A stretch of DNA of 47,909 nucleotides from VRUE01 sp045805805 (GCA_045805805.1 JBJMKO010000065.1:1-47909), one strand, 5' to 3'. Shown: positions 1 to 8,304, counted from the first letter of the stretch. Made by a program: numbers and translations. Notes: a model not told the origin generated them from the sequence alone.

Positions 1-3
1 ACC

Positions 4-2064
4 GTGGCGAAGGACACCGAGAAGCTGATCCGCCAGCTCTCGCTGATCTCGTTCCTGATGGCTCAGGGAAGGCCGGTTTCGGCCCTCGAGATCAAGCGCG
101 AGGTGGAGGGCTACAGCGACATGAACGAAGACGCGTTCGCGCGGCGCTTCTACGCGGACCGGGCCGAGCTCGAGAGCCTCGGCATCCAGCTCGGGGTCGA
201 GAAGCCGGGCGAGGGGTTCTTCGAGGCCGAGCTCTACTCGCTGCCGCCGGAGAACTTCTACCTCGACGCGATCGAGTTCACCGACGATGAGCTGGCGGCA
301 CTGAGTACCGCCCTGCTGCTGCTCTCCGACGGCGAATTCGCCTACGCGGAGCCGTTGCGCCTGGCCCTGCAGCAGGTTGCCTGGGGGCATCCCAACCCGC
401 TCAAGGAGGGCGAGCGCGCCCCGGTCGAGATGGCGATGACGGCGAGCGCCGGGGGCCGCGAGCTCTCCCAACGCCTCTCCAAGATCGAGACCGCGATCTC
501 GCGCCGCAAGACGATCGAGTTCACCTACTACACGATGGAGCGCGACGAGACCGAGAAGCGCAAGGTCGATCCCTACCACCTCGTCTTCCGCGGTGGCCAG
601 TTCTACCTGATCGGATACGCGCACGAGCGCGAAGCCGTGCGCGTCTTCCGCCTCTCGCGGATCCAGGGCAAGGTCGGCTACGGCTCCAAGGCCGAGCACG
701 ACTTCTCGCCCCCCGAGGACTTCGACCGTCGCGACTACGGCCAGCGCGCCGACTGGCAGCTGGGGGAGATCCGCGACACCGCGAAGATCTTCGTCCGCGA
801 CCGCATCGCCTGGCTGATCGAGCGGGACTTCGGCGCCTACGGGACGCTGCGCCCGGCGAAGAAGTCCGACGGCGCGCCGGGCAAAGGATGCGTCTTCGAG
901 ACCGACTACGCCTCGCCGCGGGAGCTGATCGCTTGGGTGCTGCGCTGGCGCCAGAATGCCCGGGTGCTGGGACCGGACGAGCTCCGCGATGAGGCGGAGG
1001 GGCGCCTCGGCCTCCTCCACGACCGCCACCAAAACGGCTTCGAGCCGGCCGAGATCGTCGACCGGCCGCTGCGCGAGGCGCCGCGGCGGGGGCGCTCCAA
1101 CGGCCGCGGCGAGGCCGCGATCCGCCCCGAGCGCTTCGCCCGTCTCGTCACCCTCGCCGGCCTGCTGATCGACTCGGCAAAACGCGGCGAGCGCCTCGGC
1201 GTCGCCGACCTGCGCCGGCGGCTCGAACTCACCGGCGAGGAGCTGCAGGAGGACATCGACCTGCTCAACGTCGTCAACTTCGGCGGTGGCACCTACGTCC
1301 TATACGCCGAAATCCAGGGCGACGAGATCGAGGTCGACTCCGAGCCCTACGGCGATAACTTCGCCCGCCCGGCGCGGCTGTTGCCGCTGGAGGCCAAGGC
1401 ACTGGTGGCCGCGATCGACCTCTTCGGCGACCACCTGCCGCAGGGCGGCCTGCAGACCGCCCGCGCCAAGATCATCACCGCGCTCGGCCACGATCCCTCC
1501 GAGGAGGGACTGGAGATCGCCTCGGGCAGCGGCGGGGATGCCAAGGTGGCGCGCGTCGTCAACGAGGCGATCGGCTCCAGCCGCGTGCTCGAGCTCCAGT
1601 ACTACAAGGAGAACGAGGACCAGTTCACCAAACGTTCGGTCGAGCCCTACCGGCTCGAGAACGGGCGCGAGGGCTGGTACGTCGAGTGCTACGACTTGAC
1701 GAAAGAGGGAATCCGCCACTTCAAGCTGGACCGCGTCAAGGAGGCGACGATCTCCAAGCAGGTCTTCGAGCCGCGCCCCGAGGTCGAGGAGCTGGCCGGG
1801 GTCGAGGGCTGGATGACCCACGGCGAGGTACCCACCGCCCACGTCGCCCGGGTCTGGGTCTCGCCCGAGCGCGCCCGCTGGCTGCGCGAGGAGCGCACGG
1901 TGGTCGAGGAGCTGGCCGATGGTGCGGTGGTCGTCGAGCTGCCTTATGCCGGGACGTCCTGGCTGGTGCGCGAGATCCTGCGCGGGGCTGGTGATCTGGT
2001 CGTGCTCGAGCCCGATGACGCTCGCGAGGCGATCGCTAAAGAGGTAGCGGCTGGTGGTGTGTGA
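4..2064 (+). CDS. pafBC: Fused PafB-PafC-like WYL-domain transcriptional regulator
   Basis: Predicted DNA-binding regulator of 686 residues built from two tandem copies of the PafB/PafC unit. Each unit has an N-terminal winged-helix-like region (about residues 5-60 and 375-430) and a WYL domain (about 165-235 and 525-595). The WYL cores are visible as FYLIGYAHE in the first half and GWYVECYD in the second, each preceded by a KVDPYHL or SVEPYRL strand. In mycobacteria PafB and PafC are separate proteins that form a heterodimer activating DNA-damage genes; natural fusions are known in other actinobacteria. Here no proteasome or Pup gene is adjacent, so a role in the damage response is by homology only. 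GTG at position 4 is used as start; because the window begins 3 bases earlier, a start further upstream cannot be excluded. The stop codon touches a palindromic repeat. Confidence 0.85.
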   Translation: MAKDTEKLIRQLSLISFLMAQGRPVSALEIKREVEGYSDMNEDAFARRFYADRAELESLGIQLGVEKPGEGFFEAELYSLPPENFYLDAIEFTDDELAALSTALLLLSDGEFAYAEPLRLALQQVAWGHPNPLKEGERAPVEMAMTASAGGRELSQRLSKIETAISRRKTIEFTYYTMERDETEKRKVDPYHLVFRGGQFYLIGYAHEREAVRVFRLSRIQGKVGYGSKAEHDFSPPEDFDRRDYGQRADWQLGEIRDTAKIFVRDRIAWLIERDFGAYGTLRPAKKSDGAPGKGCVFETDYASPRELIAWVLRWRQNARVLGPDELRDEAEGRLGLLHDRHQNGFEPAEIVDRPLREAPRRGRSNGRGEAAIRPERFARLVTLAGLLIDSAKRGERLGVADLRRRLELTGEELQEDIDLLNVVNFGGGTYVLYAEIQGDEIEVDSEPYGDNFARPARLLPLEAKALVAAIDLFGDHLPQGGLQTARAKIITALGHDPSEEGLEIASGSGGDAKVARVVNEAIGSSRVLELQYYKENEDQFTKRSVEPYRLENGREGWYVECYDLTKEGIRHFKLDRVKEATISKQVFEPRPEVEELAGVEGWMTHGEVPTAHVARVWVSPERARWLREERTVVEELADGAVVVELPYAGTSWLVREILRGAGDLVVLEPDDAREAIAKEVAAGGV

Positions 2065-2183
2065 CCAGAGCCCATCCCAGTAGGGATTCCACTTAACTTT
2101 TTCGAGCTGCGTCTCTGGCGATTGACAATGGGTGTTCGCGAAAAAGTACAAGACGTTCCACCCCTACTGGGATGGGCTCTGGT
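2064..2183. repeat. 120-base palindromic repeat, copy 1
   Basis: The terminal arms 2064-2085 and 2162-2183 are perfect 22-base inverted repeats. Inside them lies a second imperfect inverted pair: CTTAACTTTTTCG (from 2092) against CGAAAAAGTACAAG (from 2139), enclosing a loop region of about 30 bases. The same architecture recurs at 5436-5551 with nearly identical inner blocks but changed arms and an unrelated loop. The left edge includes the last base of the upstream stop codon, and the right edge ends one base before a GTG that could start the next gene. No transposase gene is present, so it is either a non-autonomous mobile element or a large structured RNA at the 3' end of the upstream transcript. 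Confidence 0.85.
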
Positions 2184-2957
2184 GTGACCTGCGCTCCAGG
2201 GCATCCCGAGATCGTTCGGATCGTCGCCCCAAATCCCGGACCGATGACGCTGGAGGGGACGAATACATACCTCTATGGGTCGGACCCCTGTGTGGTGATC
2301 GATCCCGGCCCCAACATCGTTTCGCACCTGGATTCCGTGCGTGCCGCGGCTGAGGAGCGGGGCGGTATCGGCGCGGTCCTCCTCACTCATGCCCACGGCG
2401 ATCACGCCGACGGGGCGGAGGCGCTGGCGACGGCAGCCGCCGAGAAGCGAGCGCTGGAGGCCGGTCGGGTGGCATGGAGGCCGGAGGTTGTGCTGCCCCG
2501 CGACGGCGAGGAGCACTGCGGCTTGCGCGCGGTAGCTACCCCCGGCCATGCTCCCGATCACGTCTGCTTCTTCACCCCTGACGGTGTCTGCTTCAGCGGC
2601 GACCTCGTCCTTGGGGCCGGCTCGACCTTCGTCCCGCCTGACGGCGGTTCCCTCGCTGCCTACATGGACTCCCTGCGGCGCATGCAGGCCGAGCCGATCG
2701 AGTTGATCTGTCCCGGCCACGGTCCCTGGATCGAGGATCCCGCGGCGAAGCTGGCCGAGTACGTCGAGCACCGTGAGATGCGTGAGCGCCGCCTGCTCGC
2801 CGCCTTGGAGCGCGGCGAGCGCTCCCGCGAGGTCCTTCTCGCCGAGGTCTGGGACGACGTCCCGGCCCAGGTGCGCCCCGCGGCGGCGATGGTGATGCAG
2901 GCCCACCTCGACAAGCTCGAGGCCGAAGGCCGCTTCGAGGACCACCTCCCGCCCTAG
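2172..2957 (+). CDS. Metallo-beta-lactamase-fold hydrolase (LACTB2/glyoxalase II-like)
   Basis: Cytoplasmic zinc-dependent hydrolase of about 261 residues. The metal-binding set is complete: H73-x-H75-x-D77-H78 (THAHGDH), H126 (PGHAPDH), D144 (SGD) and H183 (CPGHGP). The C-terminal 60 residues (AEVWDDVPAQ onward) form a predicted winged-helix-like extension, an arrangement seen in the LACTB2 group of the superfamily, some of which are RNA or thioester hydrolases. The substrate cannot be read from sequence. ATG 2172 lies inside the right arm of the palindromic repeat; GTG 2184, immediately after the repeat, is an equally good start and gives 257 residues. Neither has a clear ribosome binding site. 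Confidence 0.85.
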   Translation: MGSGVTCAPGHPEIVRIVAPNPGPMTLEGTNTYLYGSDPCVVIDPGPNIVSHLDSVRAAAEERGGIGAVLLTHAHGDHADGAEALATAAAEKRALEAGRVAWRPEVVLPRDGEEHCGLRAVATPGHAPDHVCFFTPDGVCFSGDLVLGAGSTFVPPDGGSLAAYMDSLRRMQAEPIELICPGHGPWIEDPAAKLAEYVEHREMRERRLLAALERGERSREVLLAEVWDDVPAQVRPAAAMVMQAHLDKLEAEGRFEDHLPP

Positions 2958-2967
2958 CCTTGTCGCG

Positions 2968-3014
2968 TTCCGGTGCGCTTTATGTGGTCATGGACCGCAA
3001 AAGGCGCACCGGAA
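2968..3014. repeat. 47-base intergenic hairpin
   Basis: Perfect 11-base arms TTCCGGTGCGC (2968-2978) and GCGCACCGGAA (3004-3014) enclose a further imperfectly paired section (CTTT.TGGTC against GACCGCAAAAG), leaving only a few unpaired bases at the tip. It lies 10 bases after the hydrolase stop and 48 bases before the acylase start. No T-run follows, so it is not a classical intrinsic terminator. Its sequence is unrelated to the 116-120-base repeats on either side. Confidence 0.7.
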
Positions 3015-3062
3015 GCCTCGCTGGGCGTCCTCGCCTGGCTAGCCAGCCCGTAGGCTTGGTCG

Positions 3063-5438
3063 ATGAGTCGCGCACGGGCAGGGTTGATGGCTGGGATCGC
3101 CGGCACCGGCATCGCCGCCGCAGGCACGGCGGCCGCCTGGCACTGGCTTGCGCGACGCCCCTTGCCGAAGCAGAAGGGGACGATCGCGCTCGACGGCCTC
3201 GAGGGGCCGGTGCGGGTGCGGCGCGACCGCTGGGGGGTGCCGCACGTCGAGGCGAGCAGCGCCGCCGACCTCTGGTTTGCCGAGGGCTTCTGCCACGGCC
3301 AGGACCGGCTCTGGCAGCTCGACTTCTACCGCCGCGTGGTCTCCGGTCGTGTCTCGGAGATGGCGGGGGAGGAGGGGCTGCCGATCGACCGCCTGATGCG
3401 GACGCTCGGCATACGCCGTACGGCGGAGCGCGAGGCCGCGACCCTCGACCCCGAACTGCTCGCCCTGCTGAACCGCTTCTGCGAGGGGGTCAACGCTGCC
3501 GCCGCGGACGCCAGGGCGATGCCCTTCGAGATGCAGTTGCTGCGCCTCGCCTGGAAGCCGTGGCGGCCGGTCGACATCCTCAGCCTCGGCAAGCTGCTCG
3601 CCTTCGGCCTCTCGACCAACTGGGAGAGCGAGCTGCTTCGCGCCGACATGGTGCGCGCGCTCGGTCCCGAGCTGGCCGCTCGCCTCGACCCCACCTACCC
3701 GGCCAGTAACCCGGTCGTCACCCAGGAAGCCTGGTCGGGCGACGGCCTCGCGATCGTCGAGCAGATCGACGCGGTGCGCCGCTCGATTGGCCTCGCCGCT
3801 GAGGCCAGCGGCTCCAACAACTGGGCGGTCTCGGGCAAGCTCAGCGCCAGCGGCAACCCGCTGATCGCCGGCGACCCGCACCTGCCGCCGAGCATGCCGG
3901 GCATTTGGTACCAGGTCGGCCTCAGCCTCGGCGACCGCTTCGTCCGCGGCGCCTCGCTGCCGGGGATGCCCGGTGTCTACATGGGCCAGAACAACGACGT
4001 CTGCTGGACCTTCACCAACGTGATGGCCGATGTCCAGGACCTTTTCGTCGAGCGGGTCGAGGGCGACAACTACCTCTTCGAAGACGAGTGGCGCCCGCTC
4101 GAAGTCGTCCGCGAGGAGATCCCGGTCAAGGGCCGCGACGCGCCCGAGGTGCTCGACGTGCGGATCACCCATCACGGGCCGCTGGTCAACGACGCGCTCG
4201 GCGCTGACGCCGGCGAGCCACTCGCCCTGCGCTGGCAGACCCTCGACCAGCCGACGGCATTCCCCGGCATGTTCGAGCTGCACGAGATCTCCTCCGGCCC
4301 AGAGTTGGTCGCGAAGCTCGAGGGCCACAGCTCGCCCGCCTCCAACCTGGTTTGGGCCGACCGCCACGGCTCGATCGGCTACAGGCTGATCGGCCGTCTG
4401 CCGCTGCGCAAGGGTGGCTGCCCCGACCTGCCCAAGCCGGGCTGGACGGGAGAGTTCGAGTGGGAGGGGACGATCCCCTACGACGAGATGCCGGAGAAGG
4501 TCGACCCCGAGAGTGGCTTCCTCGTCACCGCCAACAATCGCATCGTCGGCGACAAGTACCCGCACCACATCACCAGCGAGTGGCTGGACGGCTTCCGCGC
4601 CGAGCGGATCGAGCAGCTCCTGCGCGCCAGCAGCGAGCACGACATCGAGGGCTTCGAGGCGATGCAGTCCGACAACCTCTCGCTGCCGGGGATCGAGGCT
4701 GCGCGGCGGCTGGGGCGGATGACGCCCCACGGGCAGCGCGAGCTCAGTGCGATCGAGCGATTGCGCAGCTGGGACGGGCGGCTCGACCCCGACTCGATCG
4801 CCGGCACCATCTACCAGGCATTCCTGTTGCGGCTGGCGCGCGAGGTCGCCCGCGCCGCGATCGGCGACCGCGACCTCTGCGAGCGCTGGCTCGACCGCGC
4901 CGACAACGGCTTCACCCCGCACGTCACCTCGCCCTGGCGCTGGCACTCGCACCTGATGGCGCTCTGGGAGGAAGGCGATGAGGAGCTGATCGGCCGGCCT
5001 TGGGAGGGGCTTGTGCTGGAGCCGCTCGGCGGCGCCCTCGACGACCTCAGCGAGCGCTTCGGTCCCGACCCCGAGGGCTGGCGCTGGGGCCACGTGCACG
5101 AGATGGAGTTCCCCCACCCCCTGGGTGAGGCCAACCCGCTGCTGCGCAAGCTGCTCAACCGCACGCTGAAGGCCGGCGGCGCCCAGGAGACGGTCAGCCA
5201 GATCGCCTACGACCCCAACGACCCATACAAAGCAGTCTGGGCGCCGAGCTGGCGCATGGTCGCCGAACCGACCGCACCGGAGCGCTCGCGCTGGCAGATG
5301 TTCACCGGACAGTCCGGCCACCCCGCCAGCCCCCACTACGACGACCTCCAGGCCGACTGGCTGGAGGGCCGCACCCAGCCGATGGCCGGCGAGGGGCCCT
5401 GGCGCGAGCTGGATCTTTTGCCCGTAAGCGCTTCTTAG
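3063..5438 (+). CDS. Penicillin acylase family protein (Ntn hydrolase)
   Basis: Secreted or membrane-anchored N-terminal-nucleophile amidase precursor of 791 residues, the usual length for the family. Residues 1-30 form an alanine-rich hydrophobic signal or anchor. The alpha-subunit signature DRWGVPHVEA is near residue 55. The autocatalytic cleavage site is G250-S251 in GSNNW, which would make Ser251 the N-terminal nucleophile of the beta subunit; GDPHL follows about 30 residues later as in known acylases. Family members hydrolyse penicillins, cephalosporins, acyl-homoserine lactones or other N-acyl compounds, and the substrate here is unknown. It is flanked by palindromic repeats at both ends, and its TAG stop lies within the left arm of the downstream one. 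Confidence 0.9.
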   Translation: MSRARAGLMAGIAGTGIAAAGTAAAWHWLARRPLPKQKGTIALDGLEGPVRVRRDRWGVPHVEASSAADLWFAEGFCHGQDRLWQLDFYRRVVSGRVSEMAGEEGLPIDRLMRTLGIRRTAEREAATLDPELLALLNRFCEGVNAAAADARAMPFEMQLLRLAWKPWRPVDILSLGKLLAFGLSTNWESELLRADMVRALGPELAARLDPTYPASNPVVTQEAWSGDGLAIVEQIDAVRRSIGLAAEASGSNNWAVSGKLSASGNPLIAGDPHLPPSMPGIWYQVGLSLGDRFVRGASLPGMPGVYMGQNNDVCWTFTNVMADVQDLFVERVEGDNYLFEDEWRPLEVVREEIPVKGRDAPEVLDVRITHHGPLVNDALGADAGEPLALRWQTLDQPTAFPGMFELHEISSGPELVAKLEGHSSPASNLVWADRHGSIGYRLIGRLPLRKGGCPDLPKPGWTGEFEWEGTIPYDEMPEKVDPESGFLVTANNRIVGDKYPHHITSEWLDGFRAERIEQLLRASSEHDIEGFEAMQSDNLSLPGIEAARRLGRMTPHGQRELSAIERLRSWDGRLDPDSIAGTIYQAFLLRLAREVARAAIGDRDLCERWLDRADNGFTPHVTSPWRWHSHLMALWEEGDEELIGRPWEGLVLEPLGGALDDLSERFGPDPEGWRWGHVHEMEFPHPLGEANPLLRKLLNRTLKAGGAQETVSQIAYDPNDPYKAVWAPSWRMVAEPTAPERSRWQMFTGQSGHPASPHYDDLQADWLEGRTQPMAGEGPWRELDLLPVSAS

Positions 5439-5551
5439 GCCCAGCCCGGTAGGGGTTCCGCTTAACTTTTTCGAGAAGCCGCAACTGCTGGCGCTCGAAA
5501 CCGCGCTCGCGAAAAAGTACAAGACGCTCCACCCCTACCGGGCTGGGCCTA
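5436..5551. repeat. 116-base palindromic repeat, copy 2
   Basis: Terminal arms 5436-5455 and 5532-5551 are perfect 20-base inverted repeats. The inner blocks CTTAACTTTTTCGAG (5461-5475) and CGCGAAAAAGTACAAGACG (5508-5526) match copy 1 at 2064-2183. Compared with copy 1, five arm positions differ on both sides in a way that keeps pairing (2079/2168, 2075/2172, 2069/2178, 2068/2179 and 2067/2180 against 5448/5539, 5444/5543, 5438/5549, 5437/5550 and 5436/5551). The 32-base loop shows no clear similarity to the copy 1 loop. The TAG stop of the acylase gene is the first three bases of the left arm. Confidence 0.85.
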
Positions 5552-5621
5552 GGCGGCGCTCTTCATGCACCCGGCCGGCTTGTGAGCCGAATCGTTTCGG
5601 GGTTGCAATGGTTGGACGGGT

Positions 5622-7010
5622 ATGCGTCTGCTCCGCTCAGCAATGGCGGCTGCCGTCGTGCTTGCGATCTGCGCGACGCCTGCCGCGGCGAGGACCGTCG
5701 ACTTCGACGGCCATCGGGTCGGCGTGCCCGCCGGCTGGCCCGTGTATCGGCTGGCGGAGCATCCACGGATGTGCGTGCGCTTCGACCGACCCGCGGTCTA
5801 TCTGGGAACGCCGGGTGCGAGCCAGCGCTGTCCAGCCGATGCGGTCGGAAGGCGCCGGGCGATCCTCGTCGACCCTGGCGCCGGGGTGCGCGCCCGCGCG
5901 CAGGCGAGCGCCGGCGCCGGCACCCCGGCTTTGGGGACGGCTGGCGGAGAAGCCTTCACCGGCCTCGGCTTCGACGCCTGCGCGGCGCCCTCCTCGCGGG
6001 CGATGGCGGCCTGGATCACCTCCCCGTACCGGGCCATCGGCGTCTACGTCGGCGGCGCCAACCGCGCCTGCTCCCAGCCCAACCTGACCACGATCTGGGT
6101 GGGCGAACAGGTCGCGACGGGCTGGCACCTGATCCCGACCTACGTCGGCCTGCAGGCGCCGACCAGCAGCTGCAGCAGCTGCGCCCTGCTCAGCTCGAGC
6201 ACGAGCAAAGCGAGCGCGCAGGGGACCGAAGCCGCGAGCGACGCGGTCGCCAAAGCCCAGAGCGTCGGCATCGGACCGGGCAGCCCGATCTACTTCGACA
6301 TGGAGGCCTACACGCGGACCTCGAGCGCGACCGCTGCGACCCTCACCTTCCTCTCCGCCTGGACCGCCCGCCTCCACTCGCTCGGCTACACGTCCGGCGC
6401 CTACGGCTCCAGCTCCTCGGGCATCGCCGACCTCGCCCGCGCGATCGGCAGCGCCTACACGCTGCCCGACGACATCTGGACCGCGAACTGGAACGGCGCC
6501 CGCAACACGCTTGACCCGTTTCTCCCAAGCAGCTCCTGGGCCTCGCACCAGCGCATCCACCAGTACCACGGCGGCCATAACGAGACCTATGGCCTGGTCA
6601 CGATCAACATCGACAACGACTACATCGACGGCGCGACTGTCGGCGCCGAGACGAGCCCGGCCCTGTCACCCCTGACCGTCAGGCACGTCAAGCCGGTGGC
6701 CGGGACCGTGAGCGTCTGGGTCCGCTGCGGCTGGCCCGAAGGCCAGACCTGCCCCGGCCAGATCGTCCTGCGCACCCACGCCAAGCTGCCCCTGCGCGCC
6801 CGTCCGGGCACGCGGCAACGGATCGCGCGCATCGCGGTCGCCCATCGCATCTTCGCGCTCGCCGGTGGTAGGTCCCACACGTTCCGGATCGCCCTCGACT
6901 CCCGCGGCCAGCCGCTGCTGCGCGAACGCGGCCTGCTGAAGGCCCAGCTCCTGGTCGCGATTCCGGAAGCCCGCGCCACCCGCGCGGTCCATCTCAAGCC
7001 GGTTCGCTAG
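5622..7010 (+). CDS. Secreted DUF1906 glycoside-hydrolase-like protein
   Basis: Exported protein of 462 residues. A Sec-type signal peptide (hydrophobic run AAAVVLAICATPAAA) is followed by mature sequence from about residue 24. A DUF1906 (Rv2525c-like, glycoside-hydrolase-like TIM barrel) domain spans roughly residues 110-345: it starts with GLGFDACAAPSS, contains YVGG near the third strand, and has the acidic motif PIYFDMEAY and the terminal IDNDYIDGA. A beta-rich C-terminal region of about 110 residues has no family that I recognise. Proteins of this group are linked to the actinobacterial cell envelope, and a peptidoglycan or glycan substrate is inferred. The 3' end overlaps the convergent PfpI gene by 17 bases. 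Confidence 0.8.
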   Translation: MRLLRSAMAAAVVLAICATPAAARTVDFDGHRVGVPAGWPVYRLAEHPRMCVRFDRPAVYLGTPGASQRCPADAVGRRRAILVDPGAGVRARAQASAGAGTPALGTAGGEAFTGLGFDACAAPSSRAMAAWITSPYRAIGVYVGGANRACSQPNLTTIWVGEQVATGWHLIPTYVGLQAPTSSCSSCALLSSSTSKASAQGTEAASDAVAKAQSVGIGPGSPIYFDMEAYTRTSSATAATLTFLSAWTARLHSLGYTSGAYGSSSSGIADLARAIGSAYTLPDDIWTANWNGARNTLDPFLPSSSWASHQRIHQYHGGHNETYGLVTINIDNDYIDGATVGAETSPALSPLTVRHVKPVAGTVSVWVRCGWPEGQTCPGQIVLRTHAKLPLRARPGTRQRIARIAVAHRIFALAGGRSHTFRIALDSRGQPLLRERGLLKAQLLVAIPEARATRAVHLKPVR

Positions 7011-7656
7011 AAGCGCCGAGCCACTCGTCCGTCGGGCCGGTTACCGCGTTCACCAGCTCGACGATCGCCTCCGGAGCCTTGGCGGGAGAGCCGGCGTCGA
7101 AGGGCGGTTGCGGGTCGTACTCGATTCCGAGCTGGACGGCCTGGGCCACCTCGGGGCCGACCTCCTGGCCCACCAGATACAGCGCCATGTCGATGCCTGC
7201 CGAGACTCCCGCGGCGGTGATCACCTTGCCGTCCTGCACGTAGCGGCCGCCGACCGGGTCGGTGCCGAAGTCGCGCAGCTGCTCGAGGAAGGCCCAGTGG
7301 CTGGTCGCCCGCTTGCCCTCGAGTAGGCCGGCGGCGCCGAGCACCAGCGAGCCGGTGCAGACCGAGGTCGTCCATTTCGTCCCCGCGTCGATCCGGCGCA
7401 GCCAGGAGAGCACCGCCTCGTCCTGCATCAGCGGTCGGTTGCCTTCGCCGCCGGGGACGAGGACGATGTCGGCCTCGCTTATTTCGTCGAGCCCGAAATC
7501 GGCGTTGAGCCCGAGCGCGCCGCTGTCGGTGCGGACCGGTCCCTTCTTCGGGCCGACGAACTCGACCTCCCAGCCGGGGACGGAGCGCAGCACCTCGTAG
7601 GGCCCGATCGCGTCGAGCGCGGTGAGCTTGTCGAAGATGAGAATCGCAATCCGCAC
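6994..7656 (-). CDS. DJ-1/PfpI family protein (isocyanide hydratase-like)
   Basis: Cytoplasmic protein of 220 residues with the class I glutamine-amidotransferase-like fold. The nucleophile elbow holds Cys100 in SVCTGSL, preceded by the VLVPGGEG strand and followed by an ATSHW motif, the pattern of the DJ-1/PfpI branch that includes cyclohexyl-isocyanide hydratase and the sensor half of some AraC-like regulators. No HTH domain is attached. The start is placed at the GTG giving VRIAILIFDK; the frame stays open 20 codons upstream, but that extension does not look like the fold. The substrate is unknown. It is convergent with the DUF1906 gene. Confidence 0.82.
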   Translation of the reverse strand: MRIAILIFDKLTALDAIGPYEVLRSVPGWEVEFVGPKKGPVRTDSGALGLNADFGLDEISEADIVLVPGGEGNRPLMQDEAVLSWLRRIDAGTKWTTSVCTGSLVLGAAGLLEGKRATSHWAFLEQLRDFGTDPVGGRYVQDGKVITAAGVSAGIDMALYLVGQEVGPEVAQAVQLGIEYDPQPPFDAGSPAKAPEAIVELVNAVTGPTDEWLGASSEPA

Positions 7657-7706
7657 GGCACCCCGATCGTACGGAGTCGGCCGCCGGATGCGACGGGCGA
7701 TGCCGC

Positions 7707-8084
7707 TCAGTCCCAAGTCGCTTGCGGCAGGTGCTCCAGGATGGTTCGGTCGGCCGTGAGCAGCGGTACGTCGGCGACGATGGCCTGCGCCGCGATCATC
7801 CGGTCGAAGGGATCGCGGGTCCAGGTGAGGCCGGCTGCTGTATTCGCAACCTCTGCCAGAGAAGCATCGGCAACCTCGAGCCCGATGCTTTGGCCCAGAG
7901 CAGCCAGCATCATCGGCGCGGAGTCGCGCGCCCTGCCGATCTCATGTATATAGGCAAGCTCCAGCGATACCAGCGGGGACACCCTGGGTTTGCGCTCGGC
8001 AATGAGGGTTCGCGCGGGCTCCGGGAGTCGCTCTGTCAGGCCGGCGTAAAGCCAGAGCGCGACATGGGTGTCAATTTGGATCAG
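7707..8084 (-). CDS. PIN-domain toxin (VapC-like), probable CTG start
   Basis: Predicted ribonuclease toxin of a type II toxin-antitoxin pair. Read from CTG at 8084 it gives 125 residues beginning M-I-Q-I-D-T-H-V-A-L-W, the standard N-terminus of this VapC subfamily. The acidic PIN residues are D5, E42, D91/D94 (in RDPFDR) and D112 (in LTADR). No ATG, GTG or TTG exists between the upstream in-frame stop and the conserved IDTH motif. The first ordinary start is GTG at 7982, which would delete 34 residues including the catalytic D5. The CTG overlaps the antitoxin stop by 14 bases, which suggests translational coupling. A non-canonical start (CTG, or ATC/ATT nearby) or a damaged toxin are the alternatives. 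Confidence 0.75.
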   Translation of the reverse strand: MIQIDTHVALWLYAGLTERLPEPARTLIAERKPRVSPLVSLELAYIHEIGRARDSAPMMLAALGQSIGLEVADASLAEVANTAAGLTWTRDPFDRMIAAQAIVADVPLLTADRTILEHLPQATWD

Positions 8085-8304
8085 GGTTCCACTCCGAGGA
8101 CCAGTCGATGTGGATCAGCTCGTCGGGATCGCCGACGATCGCCCCCTCGCGCCGTGGCAGGCGGTCCCAGATCGATTGCTCCTTCTGGGGGGCGATCACC
8201 AGGGTCTTGCCGTTGCGTTCGACCTCGAGGGGCCGGCCGGTCTCCAGGATCTCATCGAGGATCCGGTAGATGTTGGCGCGCAGTTTCGAAGCGGTGATGG
8301 CCAT
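8071..8304 (-). CDS. Phd/YefM-family antitoxin
   Basis: Small protein of 77 residues starting MAITASKLRANIYRILDEIL, typical of the Phd/YefM fold in which the N-terminal half dimerises and binds DNA. The following strand EVERNGKTLVIAP also matches the family, and the acidic C-terminal tail (DPDELIHIDW) would wrap the PIN toxin encoded immediately downstream. The frame is open further upstream, but that region is the promoter with two palindromes, so ATG 8304 is the start. It probably represses its own operon with the toxin as corepressor. Confidence 0.85.
   Translation of the reverse strand: MAITASKLRANIYRILDEILETGRPLEVERNGKTLVIAPQKEQSIWDRLPRREGAIVGDPDELIHIDWSSEWNPDPN

Noticed and set aside
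2064..2183. Insertion sequence with terminal inverted repeats
   Set aside because: Only 120 bases with no transposase and no visible target duplication; kept as a palindromic repeat of unknown mobility.
3039..5522. 827-codon open frame antisense to the acylase gene
   Set aside because: A shadow of GC-rich codon bias; composition is Arg/Ala/Gly/Val-rich with no domain, while the plus strand encodes a complete acylase.
5552..5621. Promoter for the DUF1906 gene
   Set aside because: No convincing -10/-35 pair could be read; left unannotated.
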